Part shown: in pieces, positions 33,113-42,468 of the stretch
Numbering within the stretch: the first letter of the stretch is position 1
Layout of the letters: the number at the start of each line of letters is the position of its first letter
Assembly (NCBI RefSeq): GCF_000763295.1
Contig: NZ_JRJE01000029.1
Location: 1 to 64,000 of the forward strand
Direction of reading: 5' to 3'
Source of the DNA: Thalassospira australica
GTDB lineage: Bacteria; Pseudomonadota; Alphaproteobacteria; Rhodospirillales; Thalassospiraceae
Length of the DNA stretch: 64,000 bases
Translations under genes and position numbers: made by a program
Notes under the pieces: generated by a model
The model's input: only the letters and a program-made list of their open reading frames with translations
Told to the model about the DNA's origin: nothing
Databases searched by the model: none

Positions 33113-35821
33113 TTACATGCTGCTCAGTGTCTGGACCAATGTCGAGACAAGCGCATCACGATCAAATTTGGCCACATAGTCGCTAAAGCCGACCTGACGG
33201 CCACGTTCGAAATCTTCTTCGCTGGTGTGCGAAGACAGAGCAATGATCGGAATTTCGCCCCACGCAGGGTCATCCTGCAGTGCTTCGGCAAATTCAAAGC
33301 CATTCATGCCCGGCATTTCGATATCACTGATGATCGCATCGAACAGATCGCCACGGTTTTTAAGCTCCATGGCCTGTTCTGCTGTTTCGACCGCCGTAAC
33401 ATTAAAGCCGGAAACCGACAGCATCGGCGTCAGAAGGTTGCGGAAGAACGGGCTGTCATCAATCAACAGAACACGTTTTTTCTCGCCACCGCTGTCTTCG
33501 TTACCGAACCAGTCGCTAAATGCCAGCTCAAGGTAATAACCGGCATCAATCAGGTCAGTCGCCTTGCCGTCAATCACGGCAGAACCAACAAGACCATCCT
33601 GATCGGCTGTCAGCTCGACATTCAGGACATCATCAACGATATCGACGATCTCGTCGACAACAAGCCCCATGGTCCGCTCACGATCCTGGAACACCAGGGT
33701 CGGCTGGCGGCCTTCGGCCTTCATCTGATAGCTGCCGTCAATGAAGACAAGCGGCATCAACCGGCCACGGTACTGAACCAGCGGACGTCCATTGGAATGC
33801 TCGATGTTCTCGACATCGATTTCCTCAAGACGGGCCACCAGTGCCAGCGGCACGGCGCGGACTTCGTTACCACCGGCGCGGAAGACCAGCATGGATGTGG
33901 TTTCACGATCCGATGCATCGGCCTTGGCCTTGCCTTCGACACCTTGCGAACCACCCACGGTGATTTCGCCGGTGCGCGTCGCAATGCCATTTGGATCAAG
34001 GATCATGATCACACTACCATCGCCAAGGATGGTGTTGCCCGAGAACAGCGACAGATCACGCAGGATCGGCGCAACCGGTTTGACCACGATTTCTTCCGTG
34101 TCAAATACACGGTCGACAATGATGCCGAACGAATAGGTCCCGACCTGGGCAACGACGATGAATGCTTCTTCATCCACCCCGTCGTCACTTTCTTCGGAAG
34201 TATCAAGACCAAGAATTTTCTTAAGCGTGACCAGCGGCAGCAAACGGTTACGCAGGCGCAAGACCGGCGTATCGTGAATGCGTTCAATGGAATGCTCGGA
34301 ATTGTTTGATGCCCGGACAAGTTCCAGAACACTGATCTGCGGGATGGCAAAGCGTTCGCCGCCACTTTCCACGATCAGGGCCGAAACAATGGCCAGCGTC
34401 AGCGGGATCTTGATGATGAAGGTGGAACCACGGCCTTCGACCGATTTCAGTTCAACCGTACCACCAATCTTTTCGATGTTGGTTCGCACCACATCCATGC
34501 CCACGCCACGACCGGAAACCGAGGTCACCTTTTCTGCGGTCGAGAAGCCCGGCTTGAAGATGAACTGCTGGATTTGCTGGTCACCCATGCCTTCCAGTTC
34601 GCCTTCGGTGGTAAGCCCGTTGGCAATCGCCTTGGCCTTGATCCGCTCAAGGTTAAGGCCGCGACCATCATCTGAAATCTCGATGATGATGTGACCACCT
34701 TCGTGATAGGCGTTCAGCGTTACCGTACCGGTTTCGGGCTTGCCTGCTTCGCGACGGCCCGGAATATCTTCCAGACCATGGTCGGCAGAGTTTCGCACCA
34801 TGTGGGTCAGCGGGTCCTTGATCAATTCAAGAACCTGACGGTCAAGCTCGGTATCGGCACCGATCATTTGCAGATCGATTTTCTTGTTCATCTCAAGGGC
34901 AAGGTCGCGAACAATACGCGGCAGCTTGGCCCATGCATTGCCGATCGGCTGCATACGGGTCTTCATCACCCCTTCCTGAAGGTCGGTGGTGATGTGCGAC
35001 AGGCGCTGCAACGGCACGGTAAATTCACTATCGTCCTTGCCACGTACCATCTGCAGAAGCTGGTTACGGGTCAGGACAAGCTCGGAAACGAGCGTCATCA
35101 GATTTTCAAGCAGCTCGACATTCACACGAATGGTCTGTGCTGCGACCGAGCTTTCCTTGGTCTCGCCACGCGGTGCTTCGGCCTTGGCCTTGTCCGCGGC
35201 GGGCTTTGCCGGGGCGACTTCCTGTGACTTTGCCGCCGCAGGTGGCGGTGCCGCTGCTGCGGGTGCCTCGGGCTCTGGTTCCGGTGCGGGGGTTTCGTCA
35301 GGAACCTCAAAGTCCGGATCATATTCTGCGGCGTCAAATGCAGCCTGCAGCTTTTCGTCATCCGTCATTTCGCGTTCTTCACCAGCTTCTTCTGCTGCTG
35401 GTGCGGCGGCTTCGGCCGCCGGTGCCGAACCACCCATGATGGTCCCGGTATCGGCAAAGTGGTTAAGACGACCGATCAAATCGGCATCATTCCCGTCCGG
35501 CTCGGCTTCGTTTTGCTCAAGCTCGCCTAGGAGGTACTTAATCGTATCAATCGATTCAAGAACCAGCGTCACGGCATCCGGTGTAACAACCAGTTCACCA
35601 TCGCGTATTTTACCAAGCACGTTCTCGCCCGCATGCGCCACTGCTTCCAGTCGCGGCAGGCCAAGGAACCCGCAAGTTCCTTTAATGGTATGAACCAAGC
35701 GGAAAATATTGGACAAAATGTCCGGATCATTCGGGTTCTGTTCCAGCTTCACCAGCTCGACGTCAAGCGTCGAAAGGCTTTCCGAAGTCTCGGTCAGAAA
35801 TTCACTTAAAAGATCGTCCAT
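33113..35821 (-). CDS. cheA: Chemotaxis hybrid histidine kinase CheA with C-terminal receiver
   Basis: CheA autophosphorylates in response to receptors and phosphorylates CheY and CheB. This 902-residue form has an Hpt domain with phospho-His H44 in FRLVHTIKG. Instead of a clear P2 domain it has an Ala/Pro/Glu-rich linker (about 130-240). Then come the dimerisation helices, the HATPase with N box THMVRNSADHGLE, two CheW-like domains, and a receiver domain with IISDIEMPGMNGF. Start 35821 was chosen because GGAGGGGG lies just upstream. The layout with two CheW-like units and a receiver matches CheA of several alphaproteobacteria. It is the first gene of cheAWYBR. Confidence 0.93.
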   Translation of the reverse strand: MDDLLSEFLTETSESLSTLDVELVKLEQNPNDPDILSNIFRLVHTIKGTCGFLGLPRLEAVAHAGENVLGKIRDGELVVTPDAVTLVLESIDTIKYLLGELEQNEAEPDGNDADLIGRLNHFADTGTIMGGSAPAAEAAAPAAEEAGEEREMTDDEKLQAAFDAAEYDPDFEVPDETPAPEPEPEAPAAAAPPPAAAKSQEVAPAKPAADKAKAEAPRGETKESSVAAQTIRVNVELLENLMTLVSELVLTRNQLLQMVRGKDDSEFTVPLQRLSHITTDLQEGVMKTRMQPIGNAWAKLPRIVRDLALEMNKKIDLQMIGADTELDRQVLELIKDPLTHMVRNSADHGLEDIPGRREAGKPETGTVTLNAYHEGGHIIIEISDDGRGLNLERIKAKAIANGLTTEGELEGMGDQQIQQFIFKPGFSTAEKVTSVSGRGVGMDVVRTNIEKIGGTVELKSVEGRGSTFIIKIPLTLAIVSALIVESGGERFAIPQISVLELVRASNNSEHSIERIHDTPVLRLRNRLLPLVTLKKILGLDTSEESDDGVDEEAFIVVAQVGTYSFGIIVDRVFDTEEIVVKPVAPILRDLSLFSGNTILGDGSVIMILDPNGIATRTGEITVGGSQGVEGKAKADASDRETTSMLVFRAGGNEVRAVPLALVARLEEIDVENIEHSNGRPLVQYRGRLMPLVFIDGSYQMKAEGRQPTLVFQDRERTMGLVVDEIVDIVDDVLNVELTADQDGLVGSAVIDGKATDLIDAGYYLELAFSDWFGNEDSGGEKKRVLLIDDSPFFRNLLTPMLSVSGFNVTAVETAEQAMELKNRGDLFDAIISDIEMPGMNGFEFAEALQDDPAWGEIPIIALSSHTSEEDFERGRQVGFSDYVAKFDRDALVSTLVQTLSSM

Positions 35822-35963
35822 ATACCCCCTCCAAACCTCCAACAATCAGTCGCTTGCTGGAAATGGAACTCCCATCAACACGCGCAAAGATAGAAACGTA
35901 AAGTACTTCGGTTACTTACGTAGAAGCTATCACACGCCATTACCAGACCTTGCAGTCAATTTT

Positions 35964-36569
35964 TTATCCATAGATCAATGCAATATTTCCGTCCTGTTGC
36001 AAGACAGAAAGCACCCCACCCCCACGATTCACCAGATTCCGCAAGAAAAATGCCTGAACATTGCGCGGATCGAGTGCATCTGCGGAAACTTCTTTTTCCA
36101 GAACGTTCAATATCTCCGGACGCAGGGCTGCACGTTTGCCCTCTCCGATAACACTTACTTTGCCGGAGTCGCGCAAAACAGAAATCGTTCCACCAAACGG
36201 CAAAGCCTCGCGCGCCAGCATGACCATGTTCAAGACCACCCTGCCATGCGATGGATCAATCGGAAAGTCGGGCCAATCCAATGTGACCTTGCCTTCGGCC
36301 GCATAAGTCTGGGCTGCGGCATCGCGCATGGCACCGGTATCGACACTGCTGCCCGCACGCCCAAACGCCAGACGGAACAATTGCAGGCGGCGCGCGGCTT
36401 CAAGGCCGCTTTTGCGCATCAGCGCCAACGCCTCGTCATCGGCAACACCATCTTCGCCCATCAATTCGGCCCCGGCGTTCACAGCCCCGACCGGACCAAC
36501 AAGGTCATGGCAAATCCGTGAACTGATCAACTCAATCAGAGTCATTTCAAGGGCGGCGTCCTGAACCAT
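35964..36569 (-). CDS. chpT: Histidine phosphotransferase ChpT
   Basis: ChpT passes phosphate from the CckA kinase to CtrA and CpdR. The 201-residue protein has the dimerisation and phosphotransfer helix ELISSRICHDLVGPVGAVNA with H21 as the phospho-His. A degenerate HATPase-like domain without ATP-binding boxes follows (REALPFGGTISVLRDSGKV). Longer in-frame starts exist up to 36680, but only the ATG at 36569 has a GGAG site about 9 nt upstream and gives the family N-terminus. It lies 142 bp upstream of cheA on the same strand, so CtrA signalling and chemotaxis genes may be co-expressed. Confidence 0.88.
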   Translation of the reverse strand: MVQDAALEMTLIELISSRICHDLVGPVGAVNAGAELMGEDGVADDEALALMRKSGLEAARRLQLFRLAFGRAGSSVDTGAMRDAAAQTYAAEGKVTLDWPDFPIDPSHGRVVLNMVMLAREALPFGGTISVLRDSGKVSVIGEGKRAALRPEILNVLEKEVSADALDPRNVQAFFLRNLVNRGGGVLSVLQQDGNIALIYG

Positions 36570-36883
36570 AGTGCGGGCTCTCCAAGGTATATTCATTTCT
36601 TCATCGCAAAGTGCTGCCAAAACACAATGCCCGACCGGGACCGCCGCCTGAACAGACCAAACCGATGTGGTCACGTTCAAACCGGCCTGTTCCGGAAGCC
36701 ATAGATTGCCCCTGATATATTAAGAGCTTATTTAGCAGACGCGAAAATCAGGCCTTTGCAGCCCGGCAAATTTTGCCGCCCCCTTATTTGACCGACGTAA
36801 AGCAATGCCTGCCCAGCGACAAATTGTGCTATTGGCCCAAACCGCCTATATATGGGGGAGCATCACAAAAGACAGAGCACCAA
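36570..36883. other. Intergenic region between chpT and the DUF3553 gene
   Basis: Divergent promoter region of 314 bp. I see no clear terminator, repeat or RNA gene in it. Upstream in-frame extensions of both flanking genes run into it but lack ribosome sites. Confidence 0.4.
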
Positions 36884-37069
36884 ATGGATTTCTTGCTGAC
36901 GCCAGGCGCCATCGTTCGTCACCCCGGCCAACCCGATTGGGGACTTGGCCGCATTCAGGCCGTTGATGGCGACAGGATTGCCGTTAATTTCGAAGAAGCC
37001 GGCCGGCAAATCATCCGCCCAAGATACGTGGCGCTTGAAATCGTCGAAGCCGCAGCGGGTTACGAATAA
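36884..37069 (+). CDS. DUF3553 small protein
   Basis: This 61-residue protein has the pattern LTPGAIVRHPGQPDWGLGRI followed by VNFEEAGRQIIRP, typical of the small DUF3553 family. This is a CarD/Tudor-like beta barrel also found fused to helicases such as UvrD-type enzymes. Its function is unknown, with nucleic-acid or polymerase contact suggested only by fold. An ATG at 36773 extends the frame by 37 residues of unlikely composition, so 36884 was chosen. Confidence 0.8.
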   Translation: MDFLLTPGAIVRHPGQPDWGLGRIQAVDGDRIAVNFEEAGRQIIRPRYVALEIVEAAAGYE

Positions 37070-37228
37070 GAACAACCGCGTTGACCGGGGCCAAAGGCCG
37101 CTGCGCTTGGCACACGAATTGCTCAATTCGAATTGTTAATGAATTCAACCTATAAAATGGTTCCTATCAGACATTAGGTAGATGAGCCTGACACGAGCGC
37201 AACAGTCTTAAGAAGGTCTGGAAACCCC

Positions 37229-38041
37229 ATGATTGCAGCCAACAAACCACCACGTGACAGCTTCAAGCAACGCCATCATGTTGCTGCCTTCACAGTGCTG
37301 GAAAATTTTGCCCAAGGGCTTATCCACATTGCCCGCGAATATGGCGGTGCTGTCAGCGAAGAACAAATTCTCAAAGCCATGAATGCCCTGCGCGACAAGG
37401 AAGAGCTGTTTGACGCCTCATGGGGTGTGCTTGAAGCCGATCTTGAAACGATCAAGGCCCGTGAACATGCTGTTGTGCGCCATGATCCGTTTGGCCGCCT
37501 GCTGGTGTCGCGCTTTGACCACCTTCTGGAAGGCAACGAGGCAGGCGATATCGAACATGGCGCCATGCCCCGCGCGATCCTGCAACCTTTCTTCAAGGTC
37601 ATTCGCATGATGGTCGGCATGGATATGCTGCAGGAAATCGACCGCGAAATTCACGAAATCATTGATGCCCACGCCGACGATGACGACGAACTGCGTGATC
37701 CGGCGGAATATTGGGATCATCTTGCCAAGGAACCGGCGGTTAAATCGCGCATCAATCTTGTGTTTGCGCGTATGGCCCTGCATTTCAGCAATTATGAACA
37801 CCGCAAAAAATGGCTGATCCAGCTGGTTAATGACAATATGACCGTGGGCGACGAGCCGTGGGAATTTACTGAAACCCATTGTATCCGACTGCTTGATGCG
37901 CTGTTCCGTGATGTGCGCAAAACCCTTGCGGTGCCGGAACACTCCGCCGAACTGGTTGCAAAAATGGGCAGCGAAGATGTTACCGCACTGCGCGACGTCA
38001 TCAAATGCATCGATGCCGATATGGCCAAACTGTCGGCATAA
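37229..38041 (+). CDS. Hypothetical protein, 270 residues, helical
   Basis: This soluble, mostly helical, acidic protein is of no family I recognise. It has a DADDDDELRDPAEYWDHLAK acidic patch (about residues 148-168), a YEHRKKWLIQLVND basic helix, and no signal peptide, membrane helix or known catalytic motif. It is transcribed alone and ends in a good intrinsic terminator. Codon use matches the surrounding chromosome, so it looks native. GAAGGT lies upstream of the ATG. Confidence 0.75.
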   Translation: MIAANKPPRDSFKQRHHVAAFTVLENFAQGLIHIAREYGGAVSEEQILKAMNALRDKEELFDASWGVLEADLETIKAREHAVVRHDPFGRLLVSRFDHLLEGNEAGDIEHGAMPRAILQPFFKVIRMMVGMDMLQEIDREIHEIIDAHADDDDELRDPAEYWDHLAKEPAVKSRINLVFARMALHFSNYEHRKKWLIQLVNDNMTVGDEPWEFTETHCIRLLDALFRDVRKTLAVPEHSAELVAKMGSEDVTALRDVIKCIDADMAKLSA

Positions 38042-38091
38042 GCCAATCAACAGCCCCTGGCCCCGACGGTTACCCGCAAACACGCGATGAA

Positions 38092-38130
38092 CAAAGCCGC
38101 CCTGCCAATGTTGGGGCGGCTTTGATTTTG
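38092..38130 (+). terminator. Rho-independent terminator before moaA
   Basis: An 11-bp perfect stem (38092-38102 with 38114-38124, loop 11) built on AAGCCGCCC, then a T-rich tail (TTTGATTTTG). It closes the 37229 gene. Confidence 0.85.
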
Positions 38131-38254
38131 CCCACCTGACGCAAAGGTGAGGACACGCGATCTAAACAGGCTGGTCAAAGCCCCGCCTGCTGTGCGACAG
38201 TTTCCCATAAACGTTTTACAATGCGCCCCTAAAACACAGCAGATAAACGCCGCC

Positions 38255-39253
38255 ATGACCAAACCACTGATCGACAAATATGGCAGACATGTCTCCTACC
38301 TGCGCGTATCGGTAACCGATCGCTGCGATTTCCGCTGCACCTATTGCATGGCGGAAAACATGACGTTTTTGCCCAAGTCCGAAGTTCTTTCGCTCGAAGA
38401 ACTCGATCAGCTTTGCACGGCCTTTATCACACGTGGGGTTCGCAAATTGCGCCTGACCGGGGGCGAACCGCTGGTACGGCGCGGCATAATGGATCTGATT
38501 TCCGATCTGTCGCGCCATCTTAAAACCGGCGCGCTGGACGAGTTGACCATGACCACCAACGGCAGTCAGCTTGCCACCTATGCCGATGATCTGGCCCGCC
38601 TTGGCGTCAAACGGCTTAACATCTCGCTTGATAGTCTCGATTCCCAGAAATTCACCGAAATCACCCGCCGTGGCCGCCTTGAACAGGTGCTGGCCGGGCT
38701 TGAGGCCGCCAAACAGGCCGGTATTTCGATCAAGATCAACACTGTGGCGCTGCGCAATTTCAACGAAGACGAAATGTCACGCCTTGTTGCCTGGTGCGGC
38801 AAGGAAGGCTTTGACCTTTGCCTGATTGAAACCATGCCGCTTGGCGATATTGATGGCGACCGCACCGATCAGTACCTGCCGCTGACCGCGGTGCGTGAAC
38901 GTCTGGAACAGGAATACACCCTGATCCCGTCGGAATATGTCACCCCCGGCCCGGCCCGCTATACCACGGTGGCCGAAACCGGCGGACGGCTTGGCTTCAT
39001 CACGCCACTGACCCATAATTTCTGCGAAGGGTGCAACCGCGTACGCGTGACCTGTACCGGCACCCTTTACATGTGCCTTGGGCAAGAAGACCACGTCGAC
39101 CTGCGTGCGGCACTCCGCACCGGCGACCCACGCGCGCTTGATCAGATGCTTGATGATGCCATGGACCTCAAACCCAAAGGCCATGATTTCGTGATTGACC
39201 GCAAAGGCCAGAAACCGGCCGTTGGTCGGCATATGAGTATGACCGGGGGCTAA
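38255..39253 (+). CDS. moaA: GTP 3',8-cyclase MoaA (molybdenum cofactor synthesis)
   Basis: MoaA is a radical-SAM enzyme that turns GTP into the cyclic intermediate for molybdopterin. The 332-residue protein has the N-terminal cluster motif in [13 protein letters not shown], the [11 protein letters not shown] block, a C-terminal second iron-sulfur site ([20 protein letters not shown]), and the C-terminal Gly-Gly tail needed for activity. The frame is open from 38147, but ATG 38255 matches the family start. Its ribosome site is weak. No other mo genes are adjacent. Its end overlaps the convergent DUF123 gene by 4 bp. Confidence 0.96.
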   Translation: MTKPLIDKYGRHVSYLRVSVTDRCDFRCTYCMAENMTFLPKSEVLSLEELDQLCTAFITRGVRKLRLTGGEPLVRRGIMDLISDLSRHLKTGALDELTMTTNGSQLATYADDLARLGVKRLNISLDSLDSQKFTEITRRGRLEQVLAGLEAAKQAGISIKINTVALRNFNEDEMSRLVAWCGKEGFDLCLIETMPLGDIDGDRTDQYLPLTAVRERLEQEYTLIPSEYVTPGPARYTTVAETGGRLGFITPLTHNFCEGCNRVRVTCTGTLYMCLGQEDHVDLRAALRTGDPRALDQMLDDAMDLKPKGHDFVIDRKGQKPAVGRHMSMTGG

Positions 39254-39708
39254 ACAGTTTCGGCAAGGTCTGCCAAAATAACCACGATATCTTCCCTCAT
39301 TGCACTGATCAGGTGTGACGCACAATTTGTGCAATCACTGCTGCCAAATCCGGGCACTGGAACCGGCATGTTTTGCTCTTGCAATCTGCCGCGCAGATTA
39401 CACTCATTCCCACCCGGCACCACCAGCACCGAAGCAACCCGCCCGGCCCCGTTTGAGGTCAGTTCATCGACATGCCAGTGGGGTTTCTTCGTCACCTTGC
39501 AATGGCGTTTGACACGGGCCGCAATGCCGCCGGGGCCATTGGCCGAGCCGCAATAAACATAGGTTCCTTTGGGCAGGGTCGTTCCGGCGAAGCGTTTGTT
39601 TTGCAGCGTCAGGTCAGCGCCAAGTTCGATCACCAGAACGTAGGCTCCGGCAACTTTGGGAAGCTGCCGGAGGGTTTCTTCATTTATGGTATCAATTAAG
39701 AGGCTCAC
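39250..39708 (-). CDS. DUF123 / GIY-YIG-related domain protein
   Basis: This 152-residue protein matches the DUF123 (MTH538-like) group: an early [17 protein letters not shown] strand, [20 protein letters not shown] (the GIY-YIG-like core), HWHVDELT, then a Cys-rich segment with [14 protein letters not shown]. The Arg and Tyr of the nuclease core are partly conserved, but activity is unproven for this family. Its start overlaps the end of the next upstream gene by 4 bp, so the two minus-strand genes are probably one unit. Confidence 0.8.
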   Translation of the reverse strand: MSLLIDTINEETLRQLPKVAGAYVLVIELGADLTLQNKRFAGTTLPKGTYVYCGSANGPGGIAARVKRHCKVTKKPHWHVDELTSNGAGRVASVLVVPGGNECNLRGRLQEQNMPVPVPGFGSSDCTNCASHLISAMREDIVVILADLAETV

Positions 39709-40199
39709 GCGTCCGGCGGATCACGCAGCAGCAGATCAATCGAAAGCCCCGGTGCGGCCATGCCGTTGGTCAGCACGGGTTCACACTGTTCGTTGATCCG
39801 CGCCCCGATCCGTTGCCGATACCCGGTGAACAATTTTGATTTGACCACATCGACGGGCTCATCAAGATGTACCTCAACCCGGAAGACACCCGGTGTCGCA
39901 GTGGTGGTGACACTTCGGATCAAACCGGTGACAGCATGCCCAAGATAGGATCCGGCAAAACGTTTGCCGATGCTAAGGTCTGACACATTGGTCGGGATAT
40001 TGCGCCTGGCCATGGCGATGGCCGTGTTCCAGTCGCGATAACCGTGGCTTTGCGCCAGCAATTCAAGCGATCCGGCATGTGAAACCGACACATCACGCGC
40101 AGCCAGGGCTTTGCGCAGGCGTTTTGCCTGTGTCTTGAACTGTTCGGTAGCATCCGCATCGATATCGGTGCGGCTGATATTTAAAGTATTTGAAGTCAT
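39705..40199 (-). CDS. Glyoxalase-superfamily-related protein
   Basis: This 164-residue protein has an N-terminal helical part with AKRLRKALAARDVSVSHAGS and LLAQSHGYRDWNTAIAMA, which marks a small family often labelled glyoxalase superfamily protein. The second half is beta-rich (VEVHLDEPVDVVKSK) and resembles no active-site motif. No metal-binding His/Glu set is visible, so enzymatic activity is doubtful. ATG 40199 with GGAGA 7 nt upstream was preferred to GTG 40211. It overlaps the DUF123 gene by 4 bp. Confidence 0.7.
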   Translation of the reverse strand: MTSNTLNISRTDIDADATEQFKTQAKRLRKALAARDVSVSHAGSLELLAQSHGYRDWNTAIAMARRNIPTNVSDLSIGKRFAGSYLGHAVTGLIRSVTTTATPGVFRVEVHLDEPVDVVKSKLFTGYRQRIGARINEQCEPVLTNGMAAPGLSIDLLLRDPPDA

Positions 40200-40512
40200 G
40201 ATCGTCTCCACGCAGGAGGCCGGGTGTCCGCATTGCCGGGCCGTATCCTGATCGGGAAACGGGTCCGATTATTTGTATTTGCAACACTTTACCAAAGGCA
40301 TTGACCTTGCGGACGGCAGGTGTGCGCAACCAAGCATTGGTAACTAGAGCAATATCACGCCCGTGACAAGCCTTAGAGCATGATCAACAAATGTCGCAAA
40401 CCGGCCAGCGCGCAGAAATTGACAGCCCCCGTGACAACAACATATACCAGACAAAAGATGTTTTATCGGGGCCGCATATACGGCCTGCGATCAATGATAA
40501 GGGATAAACGCC
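40200..40512. other. Intergenic region upstream of bolA
   Basis: Roughly 310 bp separating divergent genes. Apart from a sigma-70-like promoter at 40419-40448, I see no repeat, RNA gene or coding frame of merit. Confidence 0.5.
40419..40448 (+). promoter_or_regulatory. Predicted sigma-70 promoter of bolA
   Basis: A perfect -35 TTGACA (40419-40424) and -10 TATACC (40443-40448) separated by 18 bp. Initiation near 40455 gives a leader of about 58 nt. Confidence 0.5.
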
Positions 40513-40746
40513 ATGGCCATGGAAGCCTATGAAATCGAAAGCATGATCAAGGAAGCCCTGCCCGATGCACAGGTCCGCATCGAGGATTTGCGCGGCGATG
40601 GCGATCATTATGCAGCAATTGTCGTATCCGAAGCATTTCGCGGCAAAACCCGCGTGATGCAGCACCAGATGGTCTATTCTGCGCTCAAAGGCAAAATGGG
40701 CGGTGAATTGCACGCGCTTGCGCTGCAGACCTCTGCCCCGGACTGA
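40513..40746 (+). CDS. bolA: BolA-family protein
   Basis: This 77-residue BolA/YrbA-type protein has a short helix (YEIESMIKEALPDAQ), DLRGDGDHYAAIVVSEAF and then RVMQHQMVYSALKGKMGGEL. The His in the VMQHQ helix is the conserved ligand that helps hold a [2Fe-2S] cluster shared with a monothiol glutaredoxin. The partner grxD is encoded 1.2 kb downstream. GGGATA lies upstream of the start. Confidence 0.93.
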   Translation: MAMEAYEIESMIKEALPDAQVRIEDLRGDGDHYAAIVVSEAFRGKTRVMQHQMVYSALKGKMGGELHALALQTSAPD

Positions 40747-40936
40747 CGTCAGGACGACGTCCCGCAAGATTTAGGCAGCGCATACCGCCACCAACATCAT
40801 GCCCTGCCGAGATTTCCACGGGCGCCGGAGAATATTCGGCGCCCGTCGTCTTTGAGACACCCCCCAAAATACCTGAATCGGTCCGATGACGTAGCGGCCG
40901 GTCACTGCCCCATTAACTGACCACGGCTTAAAAGTT

Positions 40937-41845
40937 ATGTCACAACAAGAAAAACCGGCACTACTTGGCCCAGGCCCCCTTGCCGGGCTTGGCGCCTTTA
41001 TCTGCTGGGGCTTTTTTGGCCTGTATTTCAAACAGGTCGCCTATGCCACCCCGCTTGAAATTCTGTCGCACCGGATCGTCTGGTCGGCCATATTGACGCT
41101 GATACTGGTGTTCATGCTGGGACGGCGCAAAAAGCTTTGGGAACTGATTTCATCTGCGCGCACGATTGGCTTATTGTTCCTCAGCAGTCTTTTGGTTGCG
41201 GGCAACTGGCTGCTGTATATCTGGGCGGTCAATAGTGCCCATGCGCTTGAAGCCAGCCTCGGCTATTACATCATGCCGTTGATCATGTTGATTTTAGGCC
41301 GCATTTTCTTTGCCGAAAGCCTTAACCGTATTCAGATTTTGTCGGTGGCAATCTGTACCGCCGGGGTTTTGAACCTTTTGGTCTTTTACGGCGAAATGCC
41401 GTGGGTCGCTGTTGGTCTTTCGACCCTGTTCGGGTTTTACGGTGTGATCCGCAAATTTGTCCCGGCCGACCCGATTGCCGGTCTGTTTGTTGAATGCATT
41501 TTGCTGACACCATTTGCGCTGGGCTATCTGATCTGGCTTGGCGGCGCTGGCGAGATGGCGTTTGGCAATATTGGTCTGGTCGAAGATGCGCTTCTGATCG
41601 GTCTTGGTATCTGCACGACAGTGCCGCTGGTGCTGTTTGCCTATGCTGCGCGTAACATGAAGTTTTCGGCGCTTGGATTGATGCAGTACCTCAACCCGAC
41701 GCTGCAGTTTTTTGTCGCGGTTCTGATCTTTGGCGAGATTTTCACCAATTCGCACATGGTCACTTATGCGCTGGTATGGTTCGGGCTTGCGATTTTCACC
41801 TGGGACAATCTGCGCAGCGCGCGTCAAAATCGTGCCAAGAGTTGA
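40937..41845 (+). CDS. rarD: EamA/RarD-family permease
   Basis: This 302-residue inner-membrane protein has ten predicted membrane helices in two EamA repeats. It has the RarD motif near the start (LAGLGAFICWGFFGLYFKQV) and the HRIVWSA block that distinguishes RarD from other DMT members. RarD proteins are linked to chloramphenicol sensitivity, but the true substrate is unknown. There is no clear ribosome site. It sits between bolA and grxD on the same strand. Confidence 0.9.
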   Translation: MSQQEKPALLGPGPLAGLGAFICWGFFGLYFKQVAYATPLEILSHRIVWSAILTLILVFMLGRRKKLWELISSARTIGLLFLSSLLVAGNWLLYIWAVNSAHALEASLGYYIMPLIMLILGRIFFAESLNRIQILSVAICTAGVLNLLVFYGEMPWVAVGLSTLFGFYGVIRKFVPADPIAGLFVECILLTPFALGYLIWLGGAGEMAFGNIGLVEDALLIGLGICTTVPLVLFAYAARNMKFSALGLMQYLNPTLQFFVAVLIFGEIFTNSHMVTYALVWFGLAIFTWDNLRSARQNRAKS

Positions 41846-41938
41846 CAGAACCGCAGGTTCCAGCCATATCTTCGCCCATAAAAGTTTAATCTGAATTTGC
41901 GGCCCGAACTATGCCGCCCAAAGCCGAGGACAATCATC

Positions 41939-42274
41939 ATGACCGACAATCCGGTTTTCGAGCGCATCCAGAAAGACGTCAATGACAATGACGTCGTCCT
42001 GTTCATGAAGGGGACCTCAATGTTCCCGCAGTGTGGCTTCTCTGCCGCTGTTGTTCAGGTTCTTGCCGAACTTGGTGTTCAGTTCAAGGACGTCAACGTG
42101 CTGGTCGATCCGGCCATCCGTCAGGGCATCAAGGACTTCTCCAACTGGCCGACCATTCCGCAGCTTTACGTTAAGGGCGAGTTCCTTGGCGGCTGTGACA
42201 TCGTGCGTGAAATGGCCGCCAGCGGCGAACTTTCCCAGCACCTTAAAGACAAGGGCGTTGGCGTCGCGGCCTAA
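41939..42274 (+). CDS. grxD: Monothiol glutaredoxin (Grx4/GrxD type)
   Basis: This 111-residue CGFS-type glutaredoxin has CGFS at residues 32-35, the glutathione-binding WPTIPQLYVKGEFLGGCDIV block, and VMKGT-like VLFMKGTSMFPQ. It binds a [2Fe-2S] cluster with glutathione and hands it on together with BolA. The frame is open from 41897, but ATG 41939 has GAGGA and gives the family start. A terminator follows. Confidence 0.95.
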   Translation: MTDNPVFERIQKDVNDNDVVLFMKGTSMFPQCGFSAAVVQVLAELGVQFKDVNVLVDPAIRQGIKDFSNWPTIPQLYVKGEFLGGCDIVREMAASGELSQHLKDKGVGVAA

Positions 42275-42301
42275 GCCTGCTGCCATAGCCTATTTTAAAA
42301 G

Positions 42302-42334
42302 ACGCGCACGGCCACCCGGCCTTGCGCGTTTTTT
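42302..42334 (+). terminator. Rho-independent terminator after grxD
   Basis: A 12-bp stem with one mismatch (42302-42313 with 42318-42329) and a 4-nt loop, followed by TTTTTT at 42329-42334. Confidence 0.88.
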
Positions 42335-42468
42335 CTTGCCCGCGTGGCTGTAACATTCTCCCGATGCGATCATACAGCGATTGTTTTGAAACTATTTCTT
42401 GATGATCTGCGAACAATTGCCCATCTTGTTTGAATGCAAACACGGGCATTACAGGGGACTGTTGCGGC

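Noticed and set aside
32948-34309. 453-codon plus-strand open frame opposite cheW/cheA
   Set aside because: Shadow of the cheA coding frame; no start site and no recognisable protein features.
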